A stretch of 64,000 bases of DNA from NCBI GenBank assembly GCA_000611775.1, contig KK106982.1, forward strand, positions 2,281,343 through 2,345,342. Direction: 5' to 3'. The position numbers and the translations under genes are program-made. The notes beneath the pieces were generated by a model. That model worked only from the letters and a program-made list of their open reading frames with translations, had not been told where the DNA came from and searched no databases. Below are positions 1 through 12,792 of the stretch, piece by piece; the stretch's first letter is position 1; each line of letters starts with the position of its first letter. This DNA is from Umbilicaria muhlenbergii (Eukaryota > Ascomycota > Lecanoromycetes > Umbilicariales > Umbilicariaceae).

Positions 1-420
1 AATTCAACTCAACTGCTTTATGAGCATTCAGTGATAATGTGTTCACTCATTTATTATAACAGGTTGTTTCAACTCAACTGCTTCATGAGCTTTCAGGTTT
101 TCATATGACTTAAGTTGACTGATACACTTCTGTATGACTTAAGAGGTGTAGTTGCAGAGGTTGTGTTATCAGTGTTTTTCAAAGTTGTCAACACACATAA
201 GATTAATGCTTTTTTGAACAGATTATTTCAGTTCAACTGTCTCATGAATATTAAGAGAGTGAGAATTAATCTAATATCAAAATCATGCAAAGCTCATCAT
301 GCAAATATGATGATCAAGAGATTAATTCTAAGAAGTTATTAAGTGATGAGCAAAACTACATATGTGAGTATTACAGAATTAACTGAATGTGCTAAACTTA
401 ATCTTGTCATGTTTTTAATA
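1..420 (-). mobile_element. Edge of Gypsy-type LTR element (family with 161 bp LTR)
   Basis: A fossil LTR element enters from the left edge of the window. About 275-420 matches the short LTR that also bounds the element at 30112-50777 and begins the element at 50937. Positions 1-274 match the leader next to those LTRs, including the recurring phrase CTCAACTGCTTCATGAG and the pair of TATGACTTAAG motifs. The same sequence reappears inverted at about 50937-51420. Orientation is minus, so the 5' LTR is on the right. It looks broken and old. No coding domain lies in the part inside the window. Confidence 0.65.
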
Positions 421-2640
421 CATTTTTCTTTGCTGTGTTTTTCTTGTGTAAGGTGTGCTTCAACTGTGATAAGATCATGATCAGGCTCATGAGTTTTAAC
501 TGTTATGATGAGATCATGATCATGCTCAGTAAAGTGACTCATTTAAAGTAAGTTGAGTGCTTCACTTGATCAAAAATCATAAAGCATTTCATTCAAAGTT
601 GTGAGCAGAAGCTGCACAGCAGACAGAGATTATAAAAATCACAAAGCAGTTAAAGTAAAAGTGATTATTTGAATTATGAGAGTCATAAGTTCAGCTTGTT
701 GCTCATTAATGAAGTCTTAATTTAATGATAACTGCTCATGTTCCCTTCCTTGATTATTACCTGACATCATAGAAAGAGAAGGCTGAGAGGACATTTGATA
801 AAAAAAAGAGTTCAAGTTTTGTTTTGTCTCAGATGTAGTTGAACCTTGAGTTTTACTCACTGAAGAGGAGGATCAGATAATTGTAATGAATTAATTTAAA
901 TCTTGCTGAAGCTTAAAGAGAGTTAAAATATTATTTTGTAAAAAGATGATGATCTCATTCAGTGTCAGATGTGATTGAACTGTGAGTTTTAAGTTTAATT
1001 ACTGACATAAACAGCAGTCAATGAGAGGTGAATAACTGATTAATGATAAGCAGTCAGCTGATTAATGATGAATAAGCAATTAATAATGAGAAGGCTTAAA
1101 AACTTAAGAGTTATATAATTTCAAGCTGATTGATGATGACATCATAATTTATTCAGGGAAGAACTGATGCTTGTGATAAGCTGATTAACTCATTTATATT
1201 AAATGATACAAGGAGGCCTGATTCAATCAAGCAGTTTATAATACTTAAATCAGTGTTGTTATCAAATTGTTGAACATGTTCTGTATGTTGATTATAAGAA
1301 GATTAATTCTTTTTAGCAGCCTTAAAGTCTGTTATATATAATTTAAACTATGCTAATTTTAGCTAAGTCATAGTATGATCATAGAAATCATGATACAACT
1401 GTAACATAATGTTAAATTAGTTTAGTGCTGTTTTCTTGACTTGTAATGACTTTATTATCACTGCATAATAAGATATGTATTAACATAAGTAGTTGATCAT
1501 ACTTAGGTAAGTTTTTAACTGATGTAATATTCAAAAAAACTTCAGATTTGTTATGATGATTAATTTATCTTCAGCAGTTGCAAGTCTTAAGATGTTAATT
1601 CATTATTTTAATAATTGAACTATCAGATATTCAAGAAAGGACTTACTTAATAATAAGCATATATTAATTTTATTTAATGTGTTGAAGATTTTATCAAGGT
1701 GATTAAGGTATTTCTTTAATAATTTATTAATAAAAATAATAATGTCATTCACATATGCTCTGAAGAAGTTTCAGTGAGGTCTTAAAATTTAATTTATTAT
1801 TTATTAAATGTATGCTGAAGAATTTCTGTACCTCATAATTATTATTTTATATATTTACTAACCTCAGTGTGAAGTGACTGTAAGTTTATAATGATCATTA
1901 AACTTAACTCTTCATTGATAGAAGAATAAGTTATAATTTATAATGAATATATAATTGATGTCTTATATCACAGCAAGAATATCAGCTTGACTTAATATTA
2001 AATAAATGTTAAGTATCACAATTTAATTTAATACTCAGATATTAATAACAACATAATCTTTTTTATTTATAAAGGTATCTTTTCAGATAATAAAGCATAA
2101 ATAGATGAAAGAGGTAATTTAATTAATTTATTTCATTTACTCTTAATTATGAAGCTTATTAAATAACTCATTTATAATATTATAATCCTTTAATCTCAGT
2201 GAGTAGACTTTAACTTAATCAGATTTGTATAACTTCTTTTAATTATTTAAAAGTGATATTTATATTCACTGATCTTCAGAAACTTTAATGATGTTATTAT
2301 TATTTTCTCATTTTTATGAATAGTTTGAAGCAACAGTGTTAATGTGTTTTATAATAAAAGATATTTTATAAATCATGATGTTTTTAATTATGATATGTTC
2401 TTGCTCTGAGGTATTATTAAAGATTATATGATAAGCAATTAATATAATTAATAAAGTTTAAAAGGTTGATTTAATTTAATTAATAATTTTAAAGCTTACC
2501 TGAGGTAAGAGGTTAAAGTTGATTAAAAAGCAGTTGTCAACTTCATATTTAATAATTCATTCAAAATAAATATAACATGATAAGATCATAACTCTGTTTG
2601 AGTTATTTCAGACCTTGATATTAATCAGGTTATGATTAAT
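421..2640. other. AT-rich stretch without recognisable genes
   Basis: About 2.2 kb of very AT-rich DNA rich in TTAAT, ATGAT and TGATGA words. I find no protein domain, tandem array or RNA gene. Short open stretches here have no recognisable composition and look like chance. It is probably old repeat DNA decayed past recognition. Confidence 0.6.
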
Positions 2641-2850
2641 TTTTTTATTTTATTTCTTCATTAAGTGTATGCAGTTTAAGACTATGACACTGACTAGTAA
2701 TTTAATAATACATTTGTGAGAAAACTCTCTAGTCAACTTATTTTGTCAATTTTTTTGGCGGCTGCTATTGATGTCAGAATTGCACAGTTTTAAATATTTC
2801 TTTTAATATCTCCTCAATCCTTTTCTTGATTTTCATCCTCACTCTCTCTT
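2641..2850 (-). mobile_element. 3' end fragment of Tad1-like LINE
   Basis: This segment matches the 3' terminal part of the LINE at 8092-10238, starting at the A-rich tail (on this strand TTTATTTCTTCATTAAGTG) and running through the shared TTTTGTCAATTT and TTAAATATTTCTTT words. Only the last 200 bp or so of the element are present, the usual outcome of 5' truncation during target-primed reverse transcription. No coding domain is included. The right boundary is approximate because the minisatellite begins there. Confidence 0.75.
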
Positions 2851-3386
2851 AATGTTTGTGAAAGCTGATCATGCGTAATGAGCTTTCAAAGTCACATTTG
2901 AGTTAATGTTTATGAAGGCTGATCATGCGTAATGAGCTTCTGAAGTCAACATTTGAGGTCAATGTGTGTGAAGGCTGATCATGCGTAATGAGCTTTTGAA
3001 GTTGACATTTGAGGTTAATGTATGTGAAGGCTGATCATGCGTAATGAGCTTCTGAAGTCACGTGTTTGAGGTCAATGTTTATGAAGGTTGATCATGCATA
3101 ATGAGCTTCTGAAATCATGTTTGTAGGCTCAATGAATCTGATTAATGTGTGTGAAGGTTGATCATGCGTAATGAGCTTCTGAAGTCAACATTTGAGGTCA
3201 ATGTATGTGAAGGCTGATCATGCATAATGAGCTTCTGAAGTCATGTGTTTGAGGTCAATGTTTATGAAGGCTGATCATGCATAATGAGCTTTCAAAGTCA
3301 TGTTTGAGGTAATGTTTGTGAAGGCTGATCATGCATAATGAGCTTTCAAAGTCATGTTTGTAGACTCAATGAGTTTGATTAATGTT
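2851..3386. repeat. Minisatellite, nine units of 54-70 bp
   Basis: Nine head-to-tail units each contain the core TGATCATGCRTAATGAGC, followed by a variable TTTGAGGTCAATGT linker. Units are mostly 54-57 bp. Two longer ones carry an extra phrase ending CAATGARTYTGATTAATG. The core CpG is intact (GCGTAATG) in five units and is GCATAATG in four, so the CpG decay seen elsewhere is visible inside the array. The dyad TGATCA is kept in every unit. Confidence 0.9.
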
Positions 3387-6300
3387 TTTTAAACTCATCT
3401 TGACTTCTTTATCAGGTGCACAACATCTGATAAGTATTAACAGAAGACATCATGTGAAGATATGAATTCTTTATCTTCTGATTATGATTGGTAATTAATG
3501 TATAAACATAAATATTTATTAACTTATAATTTAACTCAAAATAGAAAGTCTTGATTTATAAGTAAATCATGTAAAGATCTGATTTAAACAATAGTTGAAT
3601 TATAAGTGAGTATAATGATTTAATTATTTAATATTAACAGCTGATTAATCTGATTAAGCAAAGTAATAATATTTATATTCAGTTTAACATCATCACAACT
3701 TTTAATAACTGCCTTTTATTGAGATAAAAGCATGTTAATTTGTTCAGAGATTAAAATATTAATTAATTTTTAAGTTATTAATAATATAAATTTTACATCA
3801 GATAACTGCAGTCCTTTTATGAGTTAAAAAGTAAAAGTTTAACTTTACATAATCATTAACTGCATGTGAATAAAGCTTAATTTTTAAATTTTTATTAATA
3901 AAGTCATCTTTTTAACTTCTGTGACAGAGGCATATTTCTTAAAAAAGCATTAATTGATCAGATTAATAATACAATTAATGTTTAAATATATAAAAACAAC
4001 TTAATTATCTTGAGAGAGTTTAATTTATATTATAATGTAATATTATCCTTGAAATTCATAGCTTTTAGCTGAGATATTCATAATATTTAATTGAATTAAG
4101 CTTTTATTCAGTGTCAATGATTAAATTAATTTTAAATTAATTTTTTAAATTAAGTTCTTCCTTTCTGTGATAAAATCAAGGTTATGATCAGATTATATAT
4201 ATTTATATAAAATATTATTTGAACTGAAGACTTCTGAGCAGCAGCAGTAATGATAAAAAGTTTATTTTACTGCAGATTTAATATTAATATTCTGATTAAC
4301 TTCTGAAGAAGGTTTTTCATATGTTTTATATAAAGTTTAATTTTTATTAATAATGTAATTTGCTTAGTTGTCCTTCTGCTCAAATTAATCATTGTTATAA
4401 TAATTATTTTTATAATTTTCATAATAATTGTATTAATTTGCAGTTTCATTATAATATATTTTAAGTTATTAAGGGTAATTAAGTCTGTATATGTTTTTAT
4501 TTCATCAGTTGTAAGACAACTAATTAGCACACTGCTGATTAAAAAATTTATGATATAAATTTAATAATTTTTTCTGCTTATGAGTTAAAGCAGCTGACAT
4601 GAGGTATAATTAACTTATGATGAAATTATAAGATTTTATTACTGCATCAGGTTAAACTGCTGATTTTAAATAAATAACATCAGATGAGGAACAAAAGAAG
4701 AAAATCTTTAATAAAAAAGTTAATTATAATGATCTGAAGTAAGAAAAAGAGACCATCAATAAAGAAACTGATATTAATTTTAATTAAGAAAATTAAAATA
4801 AATCTTGTCATACTGACTGTTCTAAACATCTTTAAACTGAGGACTTTAATTATCATGCTTTTAATCATGTTAATCACTCATATGTTGTTCATCATGTTAA
4901 TATATGTCTCATTAAGTGTTTTTCTTGAACTTAAAAGTCTGAATGAACTGATTAATTATAATAATATCAATTGAGGGGTTGATAAAAGCTCAGAGATCAA
5001 TGATGATATTTTAATAAATAAAAATCAGTTGATTCTCAACACTCTTAATGTTTAATTGATTTAACATAATGTAGAATTATTTACTCATAAGCAGTAAGCT
5101 CTTAATGATTTTATATGTTAATCATGATATACTTCATTGAAGTAAGACTGATCAGAGCAACAGTTATGAACTTTTTAAATTAATTTTTTAATATTTAACA
5201 TCATTCTTTAATGTTGTTCTCATCATTTTAAAGGCTTACTCTCTTCAAATTAAATAATTTAAACATATATCAAGTTAAAGAAGCACCTTAAAGGCAGATG
5301 ATGAAATTCATTCTTATAAATTAAACTTCTTTAATAATCATGCCCCGCCTATTAATAATCATTCACTTATTAATATTAACCGGCTCAAAGACGCTGCTGA
5401 CTCAAAGATGCATTGTTTAATTGTGTAATGCACAGTTAAGTTTAAGGGTTTTTGAAAACTGCATGATTTAATTTATAATTAATACAGTATCAGTGTGAAT
5501 TTGAATCTCTTTGAAGATGTTGATATATATGAAATTATATAAATCATGTAAAATTGATATTTTGTAAAAATTAAAAAAACATGACTATTCCTTCTTATTT
5601 AAAACTTCAACAATACTCTTTTACAGTGATAATTAATACTCAGATAAATGTATCATATGCTTTTTTATGCTCAGTTTGAATTATATGAGTTGTTATCTCA
5701 AGCTGAGGTTAATATCTGAATCTCAATTTAAAAGAGCTGTTAATTGTGTCTTTAAGTCAGCAGTGTCTTTGAGCTGATTAACATTAATAAGCAGACAATT
5801 ATTAGTAGATGAAGTATGATTAATGATCATGTCTCAGATTCATTTAATAAACAACATTACATCTTGATAATAAATATTTTTTTTTAACAATGACAATTTC
5901 ACTATCTTCATAAAATTTATTAAGATGAAGGTTAAAAAGACTGATCTTATTCACTCTTTAATGAATAAAGAATAATGCAGGTAATGTAAATATAAATATA
6001 AAATTAATAAAGTTCACAGAAGCAGCTTTAATTGTATTATTTTTATTATTATTAATTTGCTGAATTATTATAACTGCAGTAACTGCTTGAGTTATAAAGT
6101 TAATAAGCTCTCATTATTAAGTATTTATAAAATTTTAATCTTTTTTTATTCCTTGACCTGTTTGACCTGCTTTTTTATTATTTATCATAACTTTTTAAGT
6201 TTTTCTTTCAGAGTTTGATATTTGAGGAGGCTTAAGAGAGGCTTAAATATAATTTAATAACTTAATATAATTAAAATTAAAGATAATAATTGAATTATAA

Positions 6301-6640
6301 GTCTCACTTTCAATTTTAAGCTTATTTCCTTCAAGTTAACTTGTATATTAAGTTCAACAGTATGCACTTCTTATAAAGTCTGATAAAAAACTGTATACTG
6401 TTATGTACCTTTATGATGAAGCCTTTGCTTGAATAAAATCACACTTGAAGAAAGAAAAAAAGAATACTTTAATATAATTATCATCAAAAAAACTTACAAG
6501 AAGCATTGTCACAAGAAATATTTTTTTAACAAATTATAATACAGCTTGAAACTGATGAACCTTGATGTGACATAATTGAAGGAAATTAAAAAGAAAGAAA
6601 AATATTATAATTATAAGAAGATTAAACATTTTGTTAAAGA
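3387..6640. other. AT-rich stretch without recognisable genes
   Basis: More than 3 kb of strongly AT-rich, TTAAT-dominated sequence. The only compositional break is a short GC-richer patch near 5341-5410 (CCCCGCC, CCGGCTC, GACGCTGC). No domain, tandem array or terminal repeat was recognised. The low-complexity open stretches (K/I/L/N-rich) look like chance. Confidence 0.55.
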
Positions 6641-6649
6641 ACTTGTCAC

Positions 6650-7452
6650 AAGTGGAAATTAAAAAGCAATCAAGTCACACATATAATATATCATTGTCAT
6701 AGGCCTCATAAACTACTCAGTTCAAAGACTTAAACCCTTTTTTTCAATTCTCAAAGCCAGCGGTGATTGTGAAAGCATGATGAATTCAAGTATATCACAA
6801 AGTTGTCATAATCTTCACATCAAAAATGATTGAAAATCATAAAAACAACAACACAATAATCACAACACCTTTTTTCTTGACTTGTCATGTAAGAATTAGA
6901 TTTAAATCTATCTTACACTGCTTTTACAAATTACAAAACATTAAAAACACATTATTATTCACTACTTTCTGTCTTTATTATTATTCAACACACGTCAAGC
7001 CGCGGTTCTTGAGAATTTTGATGAGGTGTAAGCACTAAACCTTAAATCAATCATCTAACAAAATATCATAAAACTTCACTTTTTCCGCATTTCCTTCATG
7101 CTTTATAATACTAAAGGTCATTCTTTTTAAGTTTAATATAAAGGACTGTAAAAAGCTCAGATTAATAAAAAAGCCTGTGAAGAAAGCATTATTCTGAGTA
7201 CAAGAGATATAAAAAACTCTCATTAAGCATTTTATATATAAAGAGTAAAAACTAATGAGTTTATATTATTTTCTATTTGAATAAACTCAGATTAAGCAAG
7301 GCTACAGATAATTTTAGGGGCTTTAGAAGTTACTTATTCTGAGTATCAGAGATAAAAAATGAGGCCTTTAAACTCTTAATTGTGCTTGAGTTTATAAAGG
7401 AAGGGATATTAAACTTGAGGTAAATTCAGAATACCACCAGGATCAGAATGTC
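6650..7452 (+). repeat. Unclassified dispersed repeat E, uninterrupted copy
   Basis: This segment matches, in reverse complement, the two blocks 19172-19612 and 22647-22998. Those blocks are separated by an LTR element. Here the sequence runs straight through, and positions 7000-7004 (CCGCG on this strand) are the intact target site. No coding domain was recognised. It could be the untranslated end of a larger transposon, because an open reading frame follows at 7693, but that is a guess. Confidence 0.75.
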
Positions 7453-7692
7453 AGAAAAACATCAAAAAACATTATAATGAATATAACATCAGACATGAAG
7501 TCTGAAAACAGTAGTCAGTGCACTACACTTACATCAGTGACATTCATAACAAAGGAAAACTACTTTGTTATGAATAATAATTAAAACAGCTCATTTACCT
7601 TCTCACAAACACACAAGCAAATCAAAAAAGTCATATTGCAAGATAAAAAATGCAAAAACATCACTTCTTCACAGGAAAGTCAACCGGCAAAG

Positions 7693-8092
7693 ATGCAGAT
7701 TCAAAGTTCAGAGGAAAACTGTAAAAATTCACAAAACAGTGAACGGAGTAAAAGTGGAAAAACGCTGAATTTGAGACACAAAATGATGAAATCACTGTAT
7801 TTAGCAGCAAATTCTGCGCTGCTAGATTTAGTCAATGCATCACACCCGTCACAAAAATTTAACTTAAATCAGGCAATTTTCCACCTCGCAAAGTTGCAAA
7901 ACTCACAATTGGCAAATTTGAACACAAACGTGCAAAATCACCATTTGCAAAGCCAAATTCAGGTCATAAATTCTAAAATGGATTTACTACTGCACAAAAC
8001 AGACAGTGTGAATGCAAGCGTAAAAACAACTGCAGAAAACATGAGGAAAATGCAAAAAGTTGCAAATGCAGCCCTTGCGCAAAATAATCATT
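7693..8092 (+). pseudogene. Q/N/S-rich reading frame cut by a LINE insertion
   Basis: An open frame runs from before the first ATG at 7693 to about 8092. There it meets the A-rich tail of the minus-strand LINE, and the remaining codons to 8142 come from LINE sequence. The product is rich in Gln, Asn, Ser and Lys, has a basic N-terminal stretch, then a heptad-like region (QSQIQVINSKMDLLLHKTD) suggesting a coiled coil. Composition differs from the neighbours: CpG and TGG are present and AT content is lower, so this part is less decayed. A LINE ORF1 N-terminus is possible, since such proteins often carry coiled coils and LINE pieces abound here, but no diagnostic motif is present. Function is unassigned. 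Confidence 0.45.
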
Positions 8093-10238
8093 TTATTTAT
8101 TTTTTTATTTCTTCATTAAGTGTATGCAGTCTAAGACTATGACACTGTGTAGTTTACATATGTGAGGTATTTATTACCTCAAGTCAGCTTGTTTTGTCAA
8201 TTTCTTTTGTGACTGTTATTGGTGTCAGAATTGTGCATTTTTAAATATTTCTTTCAATATCTCCTCACTCTACTTCCTGATTTCCATTCTCAACCCCCTT
8301 TAAAAGCCACTTTCATGTAGCTATTTTTGTGTGTTTTAAAAATACTAAAGTATTTTTAATTCCTTCCTTTATATAAAGTAGTGACTGTAATATTAATTTT
8401 GTAAATTTTGCTTTTTACATTTCCTGCTTCAGCTCCTGCTGCTCTTGTTTATACTGTCTGCAATTTAACAGTAAATGCTCTGATGACTGTTTTACCTTAC
8501 ACTGAAAACATTGATTGTTTTCATATGTAGGTAATTTGCAAAGATATGAATTAAAATAGCTGTGTCTTAGTTTTAATTGTGTAAATGTTGTAAAGGTTAA
8601 CCTTTCACATTTGTACAATTCTTTTGACTTTATAACTAGGTCAGGCCTTGTAGCATATGTCTTGTATTGTTGACCTTAATTTGCATTTTGTCATTTTATT
8701 AATCATTTCTCTTTGGCAATTTCCTCAATATCTTTTTTGATATAAGATAAAGAAGTATGCTTTAAGTCTGCATTAATAACTGCATTTCCTGAGTTTAAAG
8801 CTTCTTGTTTGACTGCTTTATCTGTTAATTTATTTCCTGGTATTTGACTGTGACTCAGAATTCAGTGTATATGAATTAACTTTTGACTTTGTCATAATTC
8901 CTGCAGGTTTAACTGAATTTGTTGTAAAACTTCTGTATTTGCAGATTTTTGCAATTTTTGTATTGCTGTTTGACTATCTGTAAATATTCAGATGTTTTTC
9001 CCCAAAAACTGTCTTTGTATTGCTTGTTTTGTAGCCTGCATTATAACATAAAGCTCTGCATCTAGTACTTCTGTGTACTGACTTAAAAAGTAGCTTTTTG
9101 TACTTGTATAATTATCTTTTATACAGTAAATTTCAGCTCCTACGTGATCTTTTGTACTTTGTGTTGTCTTTACACTGATTTTTGACTCATCAGTGTAAAA
9201 GACTGATGTTTAACATGCAATCAAATGCTTTACTTGAGTAAAGTGTTTTTTGATTGTGATTTCTTTTGTTTCTGCTGAAACTTGAATATCTGCAATTTGT
9301 GTATTACTTTGTAGTCATGGTTTTTGAGCTGTAATAGGCTTTTTCACTTATCTTGATAATATTAATGTAGATATACTGTTTAGTAATTTAATTAATTGTG
9401 TAGGGTGTTTTTTCCCTGATGTATTTTGATTTCAGTCTAGAAATTTAAAGTTTATAAGTATGTCTTGACTTATTTGTGACTCTGATGAATATAACATGAG
9501 TATTCTCTGCCTGATACAATGATTTTCTGGTAAGGTTATAATTCTTAATGCATATTTCCTGCATTTTTTGTTTAATCTGACTTGTATCAGCTGAATATTT
9601 GCTTCAATTTTCATTACAGCTTTCAGAGAAGTTCTAAAAGCTTTTAAAATCTTATTTAATGCTGAGTTTTGCAATTTTTCTAATTGCTTTAAGTAGCTTT
9701 TCTGGTTTTTCCACCAAATTTCTGACCCGTAGTCACTAATTGATGTAATGCATGCTTGATAAAGTTGTTTTGCATTTTTAACTAAAAGACCTCATTCTGA
9801 GTTTGTTAATCTGTTGATTAAGTGCATTACTCTGATCACTGTGAAGACTTTTTTTTGAACATGTGTTTTAAAGTTCAGTTTTCTGTCTAGTCAAACTCCT
9901 AACCACTTAACTTCTTTGACTGATTTTATCACCGTGTCATTTGATAGTGTAATACTGTTTTCTGCAGGTTTTCTTGACTTTTCAAAGTGAATTAATTCAG
10001 ATTTACTGTTATTAAACTGTACTGCATTTGTTTCTGCTCATAAGAAGGCTGTTTCAGCTGTTGATTATAATTTTAAGCAATTTTCTGCAGCTGATTTTCC
10101 AGTAATATATAATGTCACATCATTTATATAGCTGAGTTTTTTCATATCTGTGAATTTAGCCTTGATTTTTGGGAATAAATATCAAAAACAGTATTGAGGA
10201 TATTAATGATTCTTGTGAAATTCCTGTAGGTTTGATAA
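8092..10238 (-). mobile_element. Tad1-like LINE, 3' part (RT end, RNase H, CCHC)
   Basis: On the minus strand the order is as follows. The last part of the reverse transcriptase (TGISQES block near 10200, then the thumb region with FEKSRKPAENS and WWKNQKSY) comes first. An RNase H domain follows (FTDSQTAIQKLQ near 8960; HWIPSHSQIPGNKLTDKA near 8860). Then comes a terminal zinc knuckle, C-x2-C-x7-H-x4-C (residues CFQC, H, C, about 8450-8510), and an AT-rich 3' UTR with an A-rich tail near 8092. RT followed by RNase H and a terminal CCHC is the Tad1-clade layout known from filamentous fungi. The copy is 5'-truncated and carries several in-frame stops, so it is dead. Its upstream end adjoins an LTR-element fragment, and its tail lies in the reading frame at 7693-8092. 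Confidence 0.88.
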
Positions 10239-10948
10239 GATGTGCATGAAATTCAACAGAGTGCTTGACAATGAGTGAGTGTTATATAATGACTCACATT
10301 AAAAATGCATCTGTGAAGTCAGCTTCTCTGACTTACAAGCATAATGACTGATGTTGTGATGATGAAGATGATGTGAGTTGAGGGTGTGTATATGATGTTG
10401 AGGTGATGAATCACTGCTCATGTAAAAGTTGATGACAGAAGGTTGAGGAGTTGATAATATTTATACTCTGAAGCTTTTATTATAATATCATCACCCGTGA
10501 CCTGCATAGCATTATCATAATGTTGTTGTGACTTCATTGCTGTGATTTCACTGCTGCTGCTTTGCTCCTCAGGGTTTTCATGTTCATGTGACAAGCTCAT
10601 CTCATTATTATCTCACTTAATCAGTGCTGATGCTGCATCATTATTTCAACAGTTAACTGAGTCTTTTATCAGTCACTCACCTTTCTACGCTGAAGGGCTG
10701 ACGCATAGGAGGGAGGCAATTATCATGAGTTAATGACAATTCAAAACTCACGTAGGGCATGCGCCTTACAGGCAGTTTGACAGTGTTAATGAGTCACATG
10801 AAAACTCTGCACTGCTCAATCTCATCTTCATTCCTTAGTTATTAGTTTTATATAGTTAGGATCATATAACTCTTATACATTTATATCTCATGCTGTCACA
10901 TACCTCAAATATACTTTCCTTTTTAGTAAGAAATGTTATAATCTTATA
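10239..10948 (+). mobile_element. 3' end of Gypsy element (228 bp LTR family)
   Basis: Fossil fragment. Positions 10239-10720 match the region just upstream of the 3' LTR in the related copies at 36983-37589 (inverted) and 21830-22418, and end in a purine-rich tract (GGAGGGAGGCAAT). The LTR at 10721-10948 is 228 bp, like its relatives. The 5' part is absent and a LINE lies there instead. It abuts another Gypsy remnant on the right, so it may have inserted into that element. Broken and old. Confidence 0.85.
10721..10948 (+). repeat. LTR, 228 bp family
   Basis: It aligns along its whole length with the LTRs at 19613, 22419 and 29583, and in reverse complement with those at 36755 and 49641. Shared landmarks are CATGAGTTAATGA near the start, TCCTTAGTTATTAGTTTTA in the middle and GTTATAATCTTA at the end. 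Differences between copies are nearly all transitions. Confidence 0.92.
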
Positions 10949-12792
10949 ATATGTTCTTGTCTGTCAGTCTGATTAGAGGCTTTGCAATTTTGAAATATCT
11001 CTTTATGAATTGTTGATAAAAGTTACAAAACCTTAAGAATACCTGCAGCTGTTTTAAATTAATGAGCACTTCTCAAGTCTTTATAATCATGATCTTTTCA
11101 GAGTTTACTTGAATGTCATGACGTCTTATGATCAGTCTTAAGTATTGAGTTTCAGTCTTGTGAAATTCACACTTCTTGATTTCAGCCTGCAAATTTGCCT
11201 TTCTCAGTCATTTTAAAACAGTTTAAACATGAGTTTAATGTTCAGACAGAGATTTTGAATAAATTAAAATATCATTCAAATATGCTGTGCAGCAGGTGTT
11301 CAATAGATTGAATAATATATCATTAATAAAATGCTGAAAGGTGACTAATTTATTGATGAGTCTGAAAGGCAAGACCTTATATTTGTAGAAATCATGCTTC
11401 ATTTGAAAGGTTGTCAGATCTTCAGAATCATAATTCATTTGTATGCAGTGAAATGCCTGTTGTATATCAATCTTGGTGAAGTATTTTGTCTTTAAAATTT
11501 GAGTCAGGGTTTCCTCAATCAAAGGCAATGAGTATCAGTCTTTCTTCATAATTGAATTCAGCTTTTGATAGTTGATGCACAGTCACAAAGACTCATCTTT
11601 CTTTTGTATAAACAGAATTGATGAGGCTACTGATGACTGACTGACTTCAATGAAACTTTTTCATAAGTTGTCTTCTATGTAGTTCTTCACTGCTACCAGT
11701 TCCTCATGTGATATATTGTAGAGAAGTGTGTATTCAAGCTTTTGCTCACCTTTTAAGATGATTTTGTGATCATAAGGTTGATGCAGAGGGAGTTCATTTA
11801 CAGTCTTTTTAGAAAAGACATCAATCAGGTCATGATATTCAGAAGGGAGAATCATCTTGATATTTAATTCACTTGACTTCAGTTCAAGGTTCAATGCTTT
11901 CTCAATCTGTTGAATAAAGATAACAAAGATTTTGTTGCCTTCCTTCATATTCAATGTGAACAGTGCTGCACTGATCATCTTGATATTGACTGCATTTAAT
12001 ACAGAGGCTGGTTCAGGATCTGCTTTTGTGATGAATTTCTTCAAGATCTGATGAAGTTTCAGTGATTCAAGTTCAGTTGTTTAATTTGTTTGTTCATTTG
12101 ATGTTCAGTTCTTCAGTGTTGTTCATTTATTTGGTTGTTCATTCAGTTGTTCAGTTTGTTCATTTAATGGGAAAACCACTACCTGGTTCACAGGGTTGAT
12201 TAAAATTCAGGTGTGATTCATTTAAAGTAATCTCAATATAATGCTGAGATCTTTCATGTCTACAATCATCATGAGAGTGAGTCACTGAGAATAACTGCAG
12301 ACCTTCATGATTGAATAAATTATGTGTGTAACTCATCTCACTGTCTTCTTCTGGAAATCATGTAGAGTTCAGGGCTTTGACAGTGACATTGTCTCAATTT
12401 CAGATCATTCAATCAGAGTCTTTGCCAGGTTAATATTAATAAATGCATATTCAGTTGACTCAGTATCAAGTAGAGCCTTGACTTGTAACTTAACCTCATT
12501 CAGTGTGAGCTTGCAATTCACTTTGAATGATGTTCAGGTGAACAGCATGTCTTCATTAATCATCAGTGCTGATATTACAAGGGGATTATCATCAATTCTT
12601 ATCATGACTTTGATAGGGGAACGCCTTTTCCTAAACCTGATTCAGAATCAGAATCAGAATCAGAGTTGAATATGATTCATTGCATGCATTTTAATGTTGA
12701 AGTCTCTTTCTTTTTGTCTTTGTTTGAATAATTTAAGGCAAGGTGCCTCTGTTTATTGCATTTAAAACAACATTCTTCCTTTATCTGTTGTT
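10949..12792 (-). mobile_element. Gypsy element fragment (zinc knuckle, protease, RT)
   Basis: Fossil Ty3/Gypsy remnant read on the minus strand. A Gag-type CCHC knuckle lies near 12710-12780, a retropepsin-like block near 12420-12600, and reverse transcriptase from about 12050 down to 10960. RT landmarks include the LPLHQPYDHKI start block, the YLNDILIYS catalytic block near 11250 and the CNFYQQFI block near 11000. No LTR of its own was recognised. It is bounded on the left by a foreign LTR and on the right by a foldback transposon. It carries multiple breaks and looks old. Confidence 0.85.

Noticed and set aside
339-542. Minus-strand open frame
   Set aside because: It overlaps an LTR and repetitive GATCATGATC words, and its His/Thr-rich composition fits repeats.
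2851-3386. Possible CRISPR array
   Set aside because: Units are adjacent variants of one sequence with no unique spacers, and the surroundings are fungal transposons.
4267-4877. Two minus-strand frames rich in Ile/Leu/Lys
   Set aside because: Low-complexity AT-rich DNA; no domain, signal or neighbour supports a gene.
12322-12669. Plus-strand open frame of 115 codons
   Set aside because: It is the complement of the protease region of the minus-strand Gypsy remnant.
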